Positions 52,300 to 61,261 of a DNA stretch of 64,000 nucleotides are shown piece after piece. Position 1 is the first letter of the stretch; the number at the start of each line of letters is the position of its first letter. The notes beneath the pieces were generated by a model, which did no database searches, was not told the origin of the DNA, and saw only the letters and a list, made by a program, of their open reading frames with translations. A program made the translations under genes and the position numbers. The stretch is from assembly GCF_001428365.1 (NCBI RefSeq), contig NZ_LMSH01000002.1, positions 682,132 through 746,131 of the forward strand, written 5' to 3'. The stretch is from Arthrobacter sp. Soil763 (GTDB lineage: Bacteria; Actinomycetota; Actinomycetes; Actinomycetales; Micrococcaceae).

Positions 52300-52926
52300 A
52301 TGCCCAAATTTGTCGACGCTGCTTTGCGGCGCCAGGAAGTCGTGGACGCCGTCTTCCGAATTGTCGCCGCCGACGGCCTGGAACGGGCGTCCCTGCGCGA
52401 AGTGGCCGACGAGGCCAACCTCGCCGTAGGCTCCGTGCGGCACTACTTCGCCAGCAGCGACGAGCTCCTGGCCCATTCCTTCGGCGCTGTGGTGGACCGC
52501 ATCGCCGGCCGGCTCGACGCCGCCGAGGCCCGGCTGCCGGGGACCCGCGGCACGGCCGAACACCGGGCCGCGGTGCTGGAGCTGCTGAAGGAACTGCTGC
52601 CGCTGGACGAGGAGCGCGCCGTCGACGCCTGCGTCTGGATGGCCTTCAAGAACGCCGCACGGACCCGCCCGTTCCTGGCCCCGGAGGCTGACCGCAGCCA
52701 CCGCACGGTTGCCGCCGTCGTCGGACGCCTCATGATGGACCTGAACGGCGCCTCCGGCGACCCGGACCACCAGCGGCTGGTCACCGAGGCCGAGCGTCTC
52801 CTCGCCACCCTCGACGGCCTGACCATGCACGCCCTGCTGCAGCCGGAATGGATGACCGCGCAGATGTGCCACGACGTCCTGGAGGCCCACCTGGCCAGCC
52901 TGGGCGGTCCGGGAACGGGCCGTTGA
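52300..52926 (+). CDS. TetR family regulator (BetI-like C-terminus)
   Basis: 208 residues. The HTH is LERASLREVADEANLAVGSV then RHYFASSDELLAHSF (about 27-61), with a TetR_C_6/BetI-type ligand domain (ERAVDACVWMAFKNAARTRP). Target not evident: neighbours are gltA and an unknown gene. ATG at 52300 has no clear ribosome-binding site; TAAAAA ends 6 nt upstream, so it may be leaderless. Confidence 0.8.
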   Translation: MPKFVDAALRRQEVVDAVFRIVAADGLERASLREVADEANLAVGSVRHYFASSDELLAHSFGAVVDRIAGRLDAAEARLPGTRGTAEHRAAVLELLKELLPLDEERAVDACVWMAFKNAARTRPFLAPEADRSHRTVAAVVGRLMMDLNGASGDPDHQRLVTEAERLLATLDGLTMHALLQPEWMTAQMCHDVLEAHLASLGGPGTGR

Positions 52927-52998
52927 CCGCCGCCATTACCGCGCGGGGACATCAGGAATAGACTGGAAAAGTACGTGCTGCCAAGGGAGGCAAATCGG

Positions 52999-53610
52999 AT
53001 GCACCACACAGGCGGTCCCGGCTGGCGAATCACCATGGACACCTCCGGCCCTATGCTCATAGCGCTGTATGTTCGCGACGCCGCCGGCCTGGATACCGCG
53101 GGCCACCCGGCGCTCTGCCACGTGGCCCCGAAAATCCGGCCCTCCGACCACTCGCACCTGATCAACGAGGTCGGCGGCATGCCGGCGTTGAAGACGGAGT
53201 GGGAAGCCTGGTGGGCCCAGCTGCTCAAGGCCCACCCCGAGATGGAGCCGGAGCTCGGGCCGCCGGGTTTCCGGGCTTTCGGGAACTCCCCGGCCCTGCG
53301 GCGGGTACTGCAGGCACACTTCGGCGCCGCGCTCAGCTGGGCGCGGGAACGCCGGGGCGAGTACCTCGCGCTCGAAGCGGAGCGGGACGCCAGCGGAGCC
53401 ACCCAGCTGCTCGCCGACATGGTGGATGACCGGTTACTCGAAGTGGGCCGCGCCGCCCGGGATTTCGAGCTGACCATCATCGAGCTCCCGCTCGCCGAAC
53501 CGCGGGCCTGGTACCTGGAACCGGACAAGATCATCATGAGCTCGGCACTGCTCTCCGAACCCGAGCTGTTCCGCAGTTACGTCCAGCCGGTCGTCGACCT
53601 GCTGGTCTGA
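52999..53610 (+). CDS. Hypothetical protein
   Basis: 203 residues from ATG at 52999, behind AAGGGAGG. No signal peptide or membrane helix. Notable segments are MLIALYVRDAAGLDTAGHPALC, a Trp-rich helix TEWEAWWAQLLKAHP (about 59-73) and a C-terminal beta-rich region FELTIIELPLAEPRAWYLE then PDKIIMSSALLSE. I recognise no family. It follows the TetR gene on the same strand with a 72-bp gap. Confidence 0.65.
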   Translation: MHHTGGPGWRITMDTSGPMLIALYVRDAAGLDTAGHPALCHVAPKIRPSDHSHLINEVGGMPALKTEWEAWWAQLLKAHPEMEPELGPPGFRAFGNSPALRRVLQAHFGAALSWARERRGEYLALEAERDASGATQLLADMVDDRLLEVGRAARDFELTIIELPLAEPRAWYLEPDKIIMSSALLSEPELFRSYVQPVVDLLV

Positions 53611-53658
53611 GCCTGCCCCGCCGCCCTCGGGATGCGTCGCCCAGTGCGCCGGTCCCGC

Positions 53659-54510
53659 CTAGCCCGCCGGCGCCTCCGCGAGGGTGATCGTGACCTGGCC
53701 GCCGGCCGTGCCGTCCGTGGCCTGCCAGCCGTTGCGGGCGGACCTCGACCAGGCCTGGCCGTCCGCCCGGACATCGGCGATGGACAGCGGTTTGGCATTG
53801 GCCACGGCCCACTGTGCGACCGCCCAGGCGCGGTTGCCCTCGGCCACAACCGTCACCGTCCGCCCGGACACCGCTGCCGCGACCCCGAAGTCGGCGGCCA
53901 GCCGGTCCTGGACCTCGGCCGGGTCGCCGGCGGCGTCGGGCTTGCGGAGGGAGCAGTCCAGGCCCTGCGGCGTGAAGCCGGTGAGGGCGGAGGCGAAGGC
54001 CCGCGCCATCGGCTCGTGCTGGGCGTAGGCACCGGGGTAGGCGGAGCGCTGCACCCGCTGCGCCGCCTGGGTGATGGGCAGGGATTCATAGCCGGGGACC
54101 TTGACCAGCGCATCATAGAACGCGTTGGTCGCATGGTACGGGTCCATTACCTGTTCTTCGGTGCCCCAGCCCTGGGAAGGCCGCTGCTGGAACAAGCCGC
54201 GGGAATCCGGACCGGCCTGGTCGCCATGGCCGATGTTGCGCAGTTTTGACTCCTGCATGGCCGTGGCCAGGGCGATGCTGGCGGCGCGCGCGGGCAGCCC
54301 GCGCCGGACAGCGACGGCGCTGATCAGGGCGGCGTTGGCGGCCTGGTCGGTGGCGAGATCCTCGCCGCCGGCGCCCGTGGCGGTGCAGCGCTCGGTGATC
54401 AGCGTCTCGGAGCGCTGCAGGAACCCCACGGCCGTGTAGATGGCGCCGGCCACCATGACCAGCACCAGCATCAGCACCGTTCGACGGCGCCAGCTACCTT
54501 TGCGTGCCAC
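53659..54510 (-). CDS. Membrane-anchored protein with lysozyme-like fold
   Basis: 283 residues. One N-terminal signal/anchor helix (about 11-30), then a domain with AASIALATAMQESKLRNIG, DSRGLFQQRPSQGWGTEEQV and PYHATNAFYDALVKVPGY. The Glu in MQESKL and the GLFQQRPSQGWG loop are like those of lytic-transglycosylase or lysozyme-like proteins common in actinobacteria. The C-terminal 80 residues form a separate unknown domain. Possible role in peptidoglycan handling outside the membrane. It lies 65 bp downstream of dapD on the same strand. Confidence 0.65.
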   Translation of the reverse strand: MARKGSWRRRTVLMLVLVMVAGAIYTAVGFLQRSETLITERCTATGAGGEDLATDQAANAALISAVAVRRGLPARAASIALATAMQESKLRNIGHGDQAGPDSRGLFQQRPSQGWGTEEQVMDPYHATNAFYDALVKVPGYESLPITQAAQRVQRSAYPGAYAQHEPMARAFASALTGFTPQGLDCSLRKPDAAGDPAEVQDRLAADFGVAAAVSGRTVTVVAEGNRAWAVAQWAVANAKPLSIADVRADGQAWSRSARNGWQATDGTAGGQVTITLAEAPAG

Positions 54511-54575
54511 GTGACTACTCCCTTGGGCCCCGCGGGGCCGGTCCGGTCCTGCGCCGGCCGGTGGCCGGGCGGCGG

Positions 54576-55586
54576 CTAGTTGGCGTGCAGGGCCTCATTG
54601 AGTTCCACGGTCTGCCCGGCGCGGGGGAGGACCTCAACCTCGCCGGTGGAGGAGTTGCGGCGGAACAGCAGGTTGGGAACGCCGGAGAGCTCCACGGCTT
54701 TCACGATCCGGCTGGTGTCCTCGCCGTCGGCGTCCTTGGGCCCGGCCACCCGCACGCGCGTGCCGGCCGTGACATACAGCCCGGCCTCGACGACCGAGTC
54801 GTCGCCGATGCTGATGCCCACGCCGGAGTTGGCGCCGAGCAGGACCCGCTCGCCGAGTGAGATCTTTTCCTTGCCGCCGCCGGAGAGGGTTCCCATGATC
54901 GAGGCGCCGCCGCCGACGTCGGTGCCGTCACCGGCCACGACGCCGGCGGAGATGCGGCCTTCGACCATGGACGTGCCGAGCGTGCCGGCGTTGAAGTTCA
55001 CGAAGCCCTCGTGCATGACCGTGGTGCCCTCGGCCAGGTGCGCGCCGAGCCGCACCCGGTCGGCGTCGGCGATCCGGACACCGGAGGGGATCACGTAGTC
55101 GACCATCCGCGGGAACTTGTCCACGCCGTAGACGGTGACCGCGCCGCGCTTGCGCAGCCGCGCACGGGTCAGCTCGAAGCCGTCGACGGCGGCCGGGCCG
55201 AAGTTGGTCCACACCACGTTGGGCAGCTTGCCGAAGATCCCGTCGAGGTTGATGGTGTTCGGCTGGACCAGGCGGTGGGAAAGCAGGTGCAGCCGCAGGT
55301 ACGCGTCGGCGGTGTCGGCCGGGGCCTCGTCAAGGTTGACCTGGACGAAGACGACCTTCTGCTCGGTGCCGCGGTCGGCGTCGTCGCCCTGCTCGGCGAT
55401 CTCCAGCAGCGCCTGGTCGGCGTTGGCGACGTCGCGGAGCTGCTCCGCGGCGGTGCCCAGGGCCGGAGCAGGGAACCAAACGTCCAGCACGGTGGCGTCG
55501 GCGTTGCGGGTGGCGATCGTCGCGATCCCGTAGCCGAAGGCTGAACGGGCGTCGGAGGGCACGGCGGCAGCAGGGGTTTCAGTCAT
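54576..55586 (-). CDS. dapD: Tetrahydrodipicolinate N-succinyltransferase
   Basis: 336 residues. The C-terminal left-handed beta-helix shows hexapeptide-type repeats (VRLGAHLAEGTTVMHEGFVN then FNAGTLGTSMVEGRI; GDGTDVGGGASIMG; LGANSGVGISIGDDSVVEAG). The actinobacterial DapD form is recognised by the N-terminal domain and these repeats. It adds succinyl from succinyl-CoA to tetrahydrodipicolinate. Divergent from dapE with 69 bp between starts. A TAGACT box lies 6 nt before the ATG. Confidence 0.9.
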   Translation of the reverse strand: MTETPAAAVPSDARSAFGYGIATIATRNADATVLDVWFPAPALGTAAEQLRDVANADQALLEIAEQGDDADRGTEQKVVFVQVNLDEAPADTADAYLRLHLLSHRLVQPNTINLDGIFGKLPNVVWTNFGPAAVDGFELTRARLRKRGAVTVYGVDKFPRMVDYVIPSGVRIADADRVRLGAHLAEGTTVMHEGFVNFNAGTLGTSMVEGRISAGVVAGDGTDVGGGASIMGTLSGGGKEKISLGERVLLGANSGVGISIGDDSVVEAGLYVTAGTRVRVAGPKDADGEDTSRIVKAVELSGVPNLLFRRNSSTGEVEVLPRAGQTVELNEALHAN

Positions 55587-55592
55587 GCCACA

Positions 55593-55598
55593 AGTCTA
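55593..55598 (-). promoter_or_regulatory. -10 box TAGACT, leaderless promoter of dapD
   Basis: On the minus strand TAGACT, 6 nt (TGTGGC), ATG at 55586. One half of a divergent leaderless promoter pair with dapE. Confidence 0.55.
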
Positions 55599-55643
55599 TC
55601 GACGGTCCCCGCGCCCCCGAAAACGGTGACGGGGGAGGACAGC

Positions 55644-55649
55644 TAGAGT
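55644..55649 (+). promoter_or_regulatory. -10 box TAGAGT, leaderless promoter of dapE
   Basis: TAGAGT, 6 nt (GGAACG), GTG at 55656. The same arrangement as dapD on the other strand, so the two genes share a 69-bp promoter region. Confidence 0.55.
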
Positions 55650-55655
55650 GGAACG

Positions 55656-56780
55656 GTGACTGAGCACCCTGCCCCCGCCCGCCTGGACCTGCGCCAGGAC
55701 GTTGCCCTGCTGACCGCGGACATCATCGACATTTTCAGCGTCTCGGGGGAGGAAGGCCGGCTGGCCGACGCCGTCGAGCGCGCCCTCCGCGGCATCCCGG
55801 AGCTTGAGCTGACCCGCGACGGCGACGCCATCGTCGCCCGGACCAGCCTCGGCCGGGACGAACGCGTGATCCTCGCCGGACACCTGGACACCGTCCCGCT
55901 GCCCACCACCGACGGCGCGCTGGGCACCGTGCCCTCCTACTGGCCCTCCGGAGCGCCGGGGGAAGGCCTCCTGTACGGCCGGGGCGCCACCGACATGAAG
56001 GGCGGCGTCGCCGTGCAGCTGGCACTCGCGGCCGGACTGTTCGACGGCGGTGCGGAGCCGGACAAGGACGTCACCTTCGTCTTCTACGACCACGAGGAGG
56101 TCGAAGGGGTCAAAAGCGGGCTGGGCCGGCTGGTCCGCAACCACGGCGACCTGCTCGAGGGCGACTTCGCGATCCTGCTCGAGCCCACCCACGGGACGGT
56201 TGAGGGCGGCTGCAACGGCACCATCCGCTTCGAGGCGACGACCCTCGGCGAAGCCGCGCACTCGGCCCGTGCCTGGATGGGCAGCAACGCCATCCACGCC
56301 GCGGCTCCGATCCTGGCCCGGCTGGCTGCCTACGAACCGCAGACCGTGACTGTGGACGGGCTGGACTACCGCGAGAGCCTGAACGCCGTGCGCGTCCACG
56401 GCGGGACCGCCGGCAACGTCATCCCGGACCGCTGCGTCGTGGAGATCAACTACCGCTTCGCCCCGGACAAGTCCATGGAACAGGCCGAGGCACACGTCCG
56501 GGGCCTCCTGGAGGGCTTCGACCTGGTCCGGACCGACGGCGCGAACGGCGCCCGTCCCGGCCTGAACCACCCGGCCGCCGCGTCCTTTGTCGCCGCCGTC
56601 GGCGCCGAACCGAAGCCCAAATACGGCTGGACCGACGTCGCCCGTTTCAGCGAACTCGGCGTTCCCGCAGTGAACTTCGGCCCGGGGGACGCCCTGCTGG
56701 CGCACAAGGACGACGAGCACGTCGACGCCGACGCGATCCGCGACTGCCTGCGCGCGCTGCGCACCTGGCTTGGCGTGTAG
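55656..56780 (+). CDS. dapE: Succinyl-diaminopimelate desuccinylase
   Basis: 374 residues from GTG at 55656. An M20 metallopeptidase-family enzyme: LAGHLDTVPL (metal His), GRGATDMKGGVA (bridging Asp), FYDHEEVEG (catalytic Glu-Glu; the usual E-E is followed by VEG), and VINYR-like dimer-domain residues, with a final HKDDEHVD carrying a metal His. Hydrolyses N-succinyl-LL-diaminopimelate. The actinobacterial DapE form has this short N-terminus. A strong terminator follows. Confidence 0.9.
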   Translation: MTEHPAPARLDLRQDVALLTADIIDIFSVSGEEGRLADAVERALRGIPELELTRDGDAIVARTSLGRDERVILAGHLDTVPLPTTDGALGTVPSYWPSGAPGEGLLYGRGATDMKGGVAVQLALAAGLFDGGAEPDKDVTFVFYDHEEVEGVKSGLGRLVRNHGDLLEGDFAILLEPTHGTVEGGCNGTIRFEATTLGEAAHSARAWMGSNAIHAAAPILARLAAYEPQTVTVDGLDYRESLNAVRVHGGTAGNVIPDRCVVEINYRFAPDKSMEQAEAHVRGLLEGFDLVRTDGANGARPGLNHPAAASFVAAVGAEPKPKYGWTDVARFSELGVPAVNFGPGDALLAHKDDEHVDADAIRDCLRALRTWLGV

Positions 56781-56811
56781 CGCCGCTCCGAACCTGCACT
56801 CATAAGTAGAA

Positions 56812-56853
56812 AAAGGAAGGTCCGGAACCCTGCGGGGTTCCGGACCTTCCTTT
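56812..56853. terminator. Strong terminator between dapE and gluD
   Basis: AAAGGAAGGTCCGGAACC pairs with GGTTCCGGACCTTCCTTT over 18 bp around a short CTGCGG loop. T-run on the + strand and A-run on the other side make it suitable for both convergent genes. Confidence 0.8.
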
Positions 56854-56874
56854 GTGTCCAGGGGCTGGACCGGC

Positions 56875-57711
56875 CTACTTGGCCGGGGCGGTCCCGGCGA
56901 CCGGGACGTGCGCCGTGCCGCCGGCGGCCTTCTTGGAGCCCCGCTTCTCGATCCAAATCGCCAGGCGGGAGACCGCCAGGTTGATCGCGATGTAGATGGC
57001 CGCGGCCACGAAGAACACCGGGAAGAGGTACTGCGGGCCGAGGAAGTCCGCCATCACCTGCACCGCGCGCAGGAGCTCGCCGTACGCCACGATGTAGCCC
57101 AGCGAGGTGTCCTTCAGGAGCACCACCAGCTGCGCCACCAGCGAGGGGAGCATCCGGCGGATGGCCTGCGGCAGCTCAATGGTCAGCCGCGACTGGAAGC
57201 TGGTCAGGCCGATCGCCAGGCCGGCTTCCCGCTGGCCCTTGGGCAGGGACTGGATGCCGGCACGGATGATCTCGGCGAAGATCGCCGAGTTGTACAGGAC
57301 CAGGCCTGCCACGACCGCGATGAACGAGCTGGTGGCGAAGACGAGCAGCACGAACAGCATCATCAGGACCACCGGCATCCCGCGCAGGAATTCCAGCACA
57401 ATCCGGGTCGGCACCCGGATCCAGGCGATGTCGGAGATCCGCATCAGGCACAGCAGCAGGCCCAGCGGGAAGGCGATGACCGCGGCCACCGCGGCCGCGC
57501 TGAGCGTGGCGCCGATGCCGTTGGCGATCAGGTTCCACACGTCCGCCTGGCTGAAAATGGCCCAGCGCTGGCTCTCGAAGATGCCCTGCTGGGCGAGGGT
57601 CATCACGGCCACGGCGACGACGGCGGCGATCAGGATGATGCCGATGACCGAACCGATCAGGGAAACGCGGCGGGCCTTGGGACCCGGGACGTCGTAGAGA
57701 ACTGAGCTCAT
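56875..57711 (-). CDS. gluD: Glutamate-type amino acid ABC permease (GluD-like)
   Basis: 278 residues. HisM/GltK family permease with five or so helices; the EAA loop reads AGLAIGLTSFQSRLTIELPQ (about 167-186), preceded by YNSAIFAEIIRAGIQSLPKG. An N-terminal cytoplasmic tail and a Lys/Ala-rich C-tail flank it. It begins in an ATGA overlap with gluC. Last gene of gluABCD. Confidence 0.85.
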   Translation of the reverse strand: MSSVLYDVPGPKARRVSLIGSVIGIILIAAVVAVAVMTLAQQGIFESQRWAIFSQADVWNLIANGIGATLSAAAVAAVIAFPLGLLLCLMRISDIAWIRVPTRIVLEFLRGMPVVLMMLFVLLVFATSSFIAVVAGLVLYNSAIFAEIIRAGIQSLPKGQREAGLAIGLTSFQSRLTIELPQAIRRMLPSLVAQLVVLLKDTSLGYIVAYGELLRAVQVMADFLGPQYLFPVFFVAAAIYIAINLAVSRLAIWIEKRGSKKAAGGTAHVPVAGTAPAK

Positions 57712-58358
57712 CGTGCGATCGCCACCTTTCGTTCAACCACGTTGGCCAGGTAGCCAAGCGGGACGGTAATCAGCAGGTAGAAGAACGCGACGCCGACCAG
57801 CACCCACATGACGGCGTCGCCGTGGTCGTTGGCCAGCTGCTTGCCGTAGCCGAAGAGTTCCAGGACGTAGAAGGCGCCGGCCACAGAGGAGTTCTTCACC
57901 AGGGCGATCAGGATGTTGATCAGCGGCGGGATCACCGTCCGGAGTGCCTGCGGCAGGATGATCAGGGAGAGCACCTGGCCGAACTTCATGCCGATGCTGC
58001 GGGCGGCCTCGGCCTGGCCGACCGGAACGCTGTTGACACCGGAGCGGACGGCCTCGGCGATGAACGCCGCGGTGTAGGCGCTCAGGGCGATGATGGCCGC
58101 GATTTCAAACTGCTCGAAGGTGACGCCCAGGCGGGGCAGTACGACGGCGGCGAAGAAGAACGCGATGGTCAGCGGGGTATTCCGGACGACTTCGACGTAG
58201 GCCATGCTGAAGCCGCGCAGCGCCGCGATGGGGGAGACCCGGGCCGCCGCGAGCAAGGTGCCGAAAACCAGGGCAATGATTCCCGAGACCACGGCCAGGA
58301 AGAGGGTTCTGAGAAAGCCGTCCCAGTACTGGGGCAGGCTTTCAATGATGACGTCCAT
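57708..58358 (-). CDS. gluC: Glutamate-type amino acid ABC permease (GluC-like)
   Basis: 216 residues. The HisM/GltJ-type fold has YTAAFIAEAVRSGVNSVPVG and the EAA loop QAEAARSIGMKFGQVLSLIILPQ (about 128-150). Shorter than gluD because it lacks the N-terminal tail. Its stop overlaps gluD by 4 nt. It is separated from gluB by 98 bp that contain a hairpin. Confidence 0.85.
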   Translation of the reverse strand: MDVIIESLPQYWDGFLRTLFLAVVSGIIALVFGTLLAAARVSPIAALRGFSMAYVEVVRNTPLTIAFFFAAVVLPRLGVTFEQFEIAAIIALSAYTAAFIAEAVRSGVNSVPVGQAEAARSIGMKFGQVLSLIILPQALRTVIPPLINILIALVKNSSVAGAFYVLELFGYGKQLANDHGDAVMWVLVGVAFFYLLITVPLGYLANVVERKVAIAR

Positions 58359-58407
58359 AGGTTCCTTCAGCTGCGTTGAGGGGGTTCAAGCAAGAACAGG
58401 GCAGGGA

Positions 58408-58446
58408 CGGCCGCCGGCCCGCATGGGTCGCGGGTGCCGGCGGCCG
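58408..58446 (-). terminator. Hairpin between gluB and gluC
   Basis: CGGCCGCCGGC pairs with GCCGGCGGCCG (11 bp) around a 17-nt loop. It lies just after the gluB stop in the direction of transcription and before gluC, the same position as the hairpins after the two oligopeptide-binding genes. Confidence 0.5.
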
Positions 58447-58456
58447 CCGTGCCTGT

Positions 58457-59338
58457 TTAGTAACGGTCGATGGCGGGAAGCTTCGGGGCCGTCTTGATGA
58501 CGGCGCCGGCAGTGGCCTCCCAGGCCTTCTTGTAAGAACCGTCCTTGTCGAAGGCTTCCAGCTGGTCGTTGATCCAGCTGCGGAAGACCTTGTCGTCCTT
58601 CTTCAGGCCGATGCCGTAGGGCTCCTTGGTGAAGGTCTCGTCGGAGGCGAGCTTGAAGGCGTCCGGCTCCTTGTTGACGAAGCCGGCGAGGATGACGTTG
58701 TCGGTGGTGACGGCTTCAACCTGCTTGTTGCGCAGCGGCTCCAGGCAAGCGGAGTAGGTCGCGGCCGGGACCAGGACAGCCCCGTACTTCTCGACGATGG
58801 TCGAGGCGGGGGTGGAACCGGTCACGGAGCAGACCTTCTTGCCCTTAACGTCTTCGGGCTTGGTGATCGAGGAGTTGTCCTTGTTCACCATCAGCGCCTG
58901 GCCTGCCTCGTAGTACGGGCCGGCGAAGTCGACTTCGGTCTTGCGCTTGTCGCTGATCGTGTAGGTGGCGACGATCAGGTCGACCTTGCCCTGCTTGATG
59001 AACTGCTCACGGTTGGCGGACACCGTCTCAACCCACTCGATCTTGTCAGCGGGGATGCCCAGCTTGGCGGCGAGCAGCTTGCCGATCTCGACGTCGAAAC
59101 CGACCGGCTTGCCGTCCAGGCCCTTCTGGCCGAACAGCGGCTGGTCAAACTTGGTGCCGATGGTGATCTTGCCGGCGGAGGAAAGCTTTGCCATGGTGCT
59201 GTCGGCGGCAAAGCTCGGCTTCTCGGCGACAGGCGGGTTGGAAGTGGAGGAGCTGCCGCCGCACGCGCTCAGGCTCAGGGCCAAAGCTGCCGATGCGGCA
59301 ACCAGAAGGGATTTCCTTCGGGTCAAAAATGCCTTCAT
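58457..59338 (-). CDS. gluB: Glutamate-type binding lipoprotein (GluB-like)
   Basis: 293 residues from ATG at 59338 (MKAFLTRRKS) behind a GGAATG-type site. Lipobox LSAC (Cys about 25), then Gly/Ser. The SBP_bac_3 domain has ITIGTKFDQPLFGQKGLDGK then PVGFDVEIGKLLAAKLG and KVDLIVATYTISDKRKTEVD. It captures acidic amino acids, probably glutamate, outside the membrane. A longer open start exists at 59368. Confidence 0.9.
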   Translation of the reverse strand: MKAFLTRRKSLLVAASAALALSLSACGGSSSTSNPPVAEKPSFAADSTMAKLSSAGKITIGTKFDQPLFGQKGLDGKPVGFDVEIGKLLAAKLGIPADKIEWVETVSANREQFIKQGKVDLIVATYTISDKRKTEVDFAGPYYEAGQALMVNKDNSSITKPEDVKGKKVCSVTGSTPASTIVEKYGAVLVPAATYSACLEPLRNKQVEAVTTDNVILAGFVNKEPDAFKLASDETFTKEPYGIGLKKDDKVFRSWINDQLEAFDKDGSYKKAWEATAGAVIKTAPKLPAIDRY

Positions 59339-59441
59339 GACATTCCTTTCATTGGTCGGCTGCCTCACGGCAGCCTGGGTGCGAACTCTGCGGAAAATTG
59401 GAGCCTGGCGGGACGGGGACGGCCCGGTGCGCTGAGGAGGC

Positions 59442-60197
59442 TCAGTGCGTCAGGAGCTTGGAGAGGAAGTCCTTGGCCCGGTCGCTCTTCGGGTTGGTGA
59501 AGAACTCCTCGGGCGTGGCGTCCTCCACGATCTGGCCGTCGGCCATGAAGACCACGCGGTCCGCCGCCTTGCGGGCGAAGCCCATCTCGTGGGTCACCAC
59601 GATCATGGTCATGCCTTCCTTGGCCAGCTGGATCATGACGTCGAGGACCTCGTTGATCATTTCCGGGTCGAGGGCCGAGGTGGGCTCGTCGAAGAGCATG
59701 ACCTTGGGCTTCATCGCCAGGGCGCGGGCGATCGCCACACGCTGCTGCTGGCCGCCGGAAAGCTGTGCAGGCAGCTTGGGAGCCTGGTGTCCGACGCCGA
59801 CGCGTTCCAGCAACGCCATCGCGTCCTTGTCGGCCTCGGCCTTGGAGACGCCCTTGACCTTGATCGGGCCGAGTGTGACGTTTTCCAGGATCGTCTTGTG
59901 CGCGAAGAGGTTGAAGGACTGGAAGACCATGCCGACGTCGGCGCGCAGCTTGGCGAGCTCCTTGCCTTCGGCGGGCAGTTCCTTGCCATCGATCTTGATA
60001 ACGCCGTCGTCGATGGTTTCCAGGCGGTTGATGGCGCGGCACAGCGTCGACTTGCCGGAGCCCGAGGGGCCGATCACGACAACGACCTCTCCCTTGCGGA
60101 CGTTCAGATTGATGTCCTTGAGGACGTGCAACTGGCCGTAATGCTTGTTCACGGCATTCAGGGAGACGAGGGCATCGCCGGGCACTTGAGTAGTCAT
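59442..60197 (-). CDS. gluA: Glutamate-type amino acid ABC ATPase (GluA-like)
   Basis: 251 residues. Walker [10 protein letters not shown] (about 41-49), signature [15 protein letters not shown] (about 146), Walker [16 protein letters not shown]-loop [10 protein letters not shown]. The polar amino acid (HisP/GlnQ/GltL) family. First gene of the operon; TAGATT lies 6 nt before the ATG, so the operon transcript is probably leaderless. Operon order ATPase, binding protein, two permeases equals gluABCD of corynebacteria. Confidence 0.9.
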   Translation of the reverse strand: MTTQVPGDALVSLNAVNKHYGQLHVLKDINLNVRKGEVVVVIGPSGSGKSTLCRAINRLETIDDGVIKIDGKELPAEGKELAKLRADVGMVFQSFNLFAHKTILENVTLGPIKVKGVSKAEADKDAMALLERVGVGHQAPKLPAQLSGGQQQRVAIARALAMKPKVMLFDEPTSALDPEMINEVLDVMIQLAKEGMTMIVVTHEMGFARKAADRVVFMADGQIVEDATPEEFFTNPKSDRAKDFLSKLLTH

Positions 60198-60203
60198 AAG
60201 AAG

Positions 60204-60209
60204 AATCTA
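60204..60209 (-). promoter_or_regulatory. -10 box TAGATT, leaderless promoter of gluABCD
   Basis: On the minus strand TAGATT, 6 nt (CTTCTT), ATG at 60197. Confidence 0.5.
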
Positions 60210-60347
60210 GCGAACATTAGCGGATTATGACCCCAATCACTCGGAGATGCCCAACATCGTGACCCAAGAGATATCCGCAGGTCAGCGGGCCTGCGGTGCG
60301 GTGTACCCGGCCCGGCCGCGCCGCCCGGCCGGTGCTTTGATCCGCGC

Positions 60348-60353
60348 TAGCCT
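60348..60353 (+). promoter_or_regulatory. -10 box TAGCCT of the LOG-family gene
   Basis: TAGCCT, 6 nt (ATGGAC), ATG at 60360. The spacing favours the second of two closely spaced ATGs (60354 and 60360). Confidence 0.4.
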
Positions 60354-60359
60354 ATGGAC

Positions 60360-61226
60360 ATGAGCACCGAACCGCAGCCCTCCAAAGACCAGAACCCCGC
60401 GCCGGCAGCCGGGGCCGGGCGGCGGGACACCCCGCCCGCCAACGGAATCCGGCACAAGGGGCCGCTGGAACTGCGCCGCAAAGCCGCCAGGGTCACGATG
60501 TCCGACCAGACGCTGCTGGACACCAAGGGGCCCGGACAGTTCGTGCACACCGACCCTTGGCGCGTACTCCGGATCCAGAGCGAATTCGTCGAAGGGTTCG
60601 GCGCGCTCGCCGACCTCGGCCCGGCCGTCAGCGTGTTCGGATCCGCCCGCACGCAGCCCGGGAGCCTGAACTACGAACTGGCCGTGGAAGTCGGGCGCAA
60701 GCTGGCCGAGGCAGGGCTGGCGGTTATCACCGGCGGCGGCCCCGGCTCGATGGAGGCAGCCAACAAGGGCGCCGTCCAGGGCAACGGCGTCTCCGTGGGC
60801 CTTGGCATCGAACTGCCCTTCGAGCAGGGCATGAACCAGTGGGTGGACCTGGGCATCAACTTCCGCTACTTCTTCGCGCGGAAGACCATGTTCGTCAAGT
60901 ACGCCCAAGGGTTCATCGTGCTCCCCGGCGGCCTCGGCACCCTGGACGAACTCTTCGAGGCCATGGTCCTGGTCCAGACCCGCAAGGTCACCTCGTTCCC
61001 GATCGTGCTGATCGGCACGGCCTTCTGGAGCCCCATGCTGGACTGGCTCCAGACCACCCTGGTCACCGAGGGCATGATGGCCGAGGAGGACCTGGACTTG
61101 GTGCAGATTGTCGACGACCCCGCGCTCGCGGTTGCCCTGATCGTCGAGGGCGCCGCCCGGCACCGCAACCCGAACGGCGGGACCACCGGTGCCGGCACGG
61201 ACCCCGCCGGCGGACCGCAGGCCTGA
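60360..61226 (+). CDS. LOG family protein (cytokinin riboside phosphoribohydrolase-like, TIGR00730)
   Basis: 288 residues. Rossmann-like VSVFGSARTQPGS (about 89-101), GLAVITGGGPGSMEAANKGA and the hallmark PGGLGTLDELFEA (about 184-196) with the catalytic Arg-Glu of LOG enzymes nearby (FFARKTMF). They cleave ribose-5-phosphate from cytokinin nucleotides or other nucleotides. A variable N-terminus of about 50 residues precedes the domain. Start at 60360 is preferred from promoter spacing. Confidence 0.85.
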   Translation: MSTEPQPSKDQNPAPAAGAGRRDTPPANGIRHKGPLELRRKAARVTMSDQTLLDTKGPGQFVHTDPWRVLRIQSEFVEGFGALADLGPAVSVFGSARTQPGSLNYELAVEVGRKLAEAGLAVITGGGPGSMEAANKGAVQGNGVSVGLGIELPFEQGMNQWVDLGINFRYFFARKTMFVKYAQGFIVLPGGLGTLDELFEAMVLVQTRKVTSFPIVLIGTAFWSPMLDWLQTTLVTEGMMAEEDLDLVQIVDDPALAVALIVEGAARHRNPNGGTTGAGTDPAGGPQA

Positions 61227-61261
61227 GCAGTCCGCCCGGCCGCGTCTGGCACGATGGTGCT

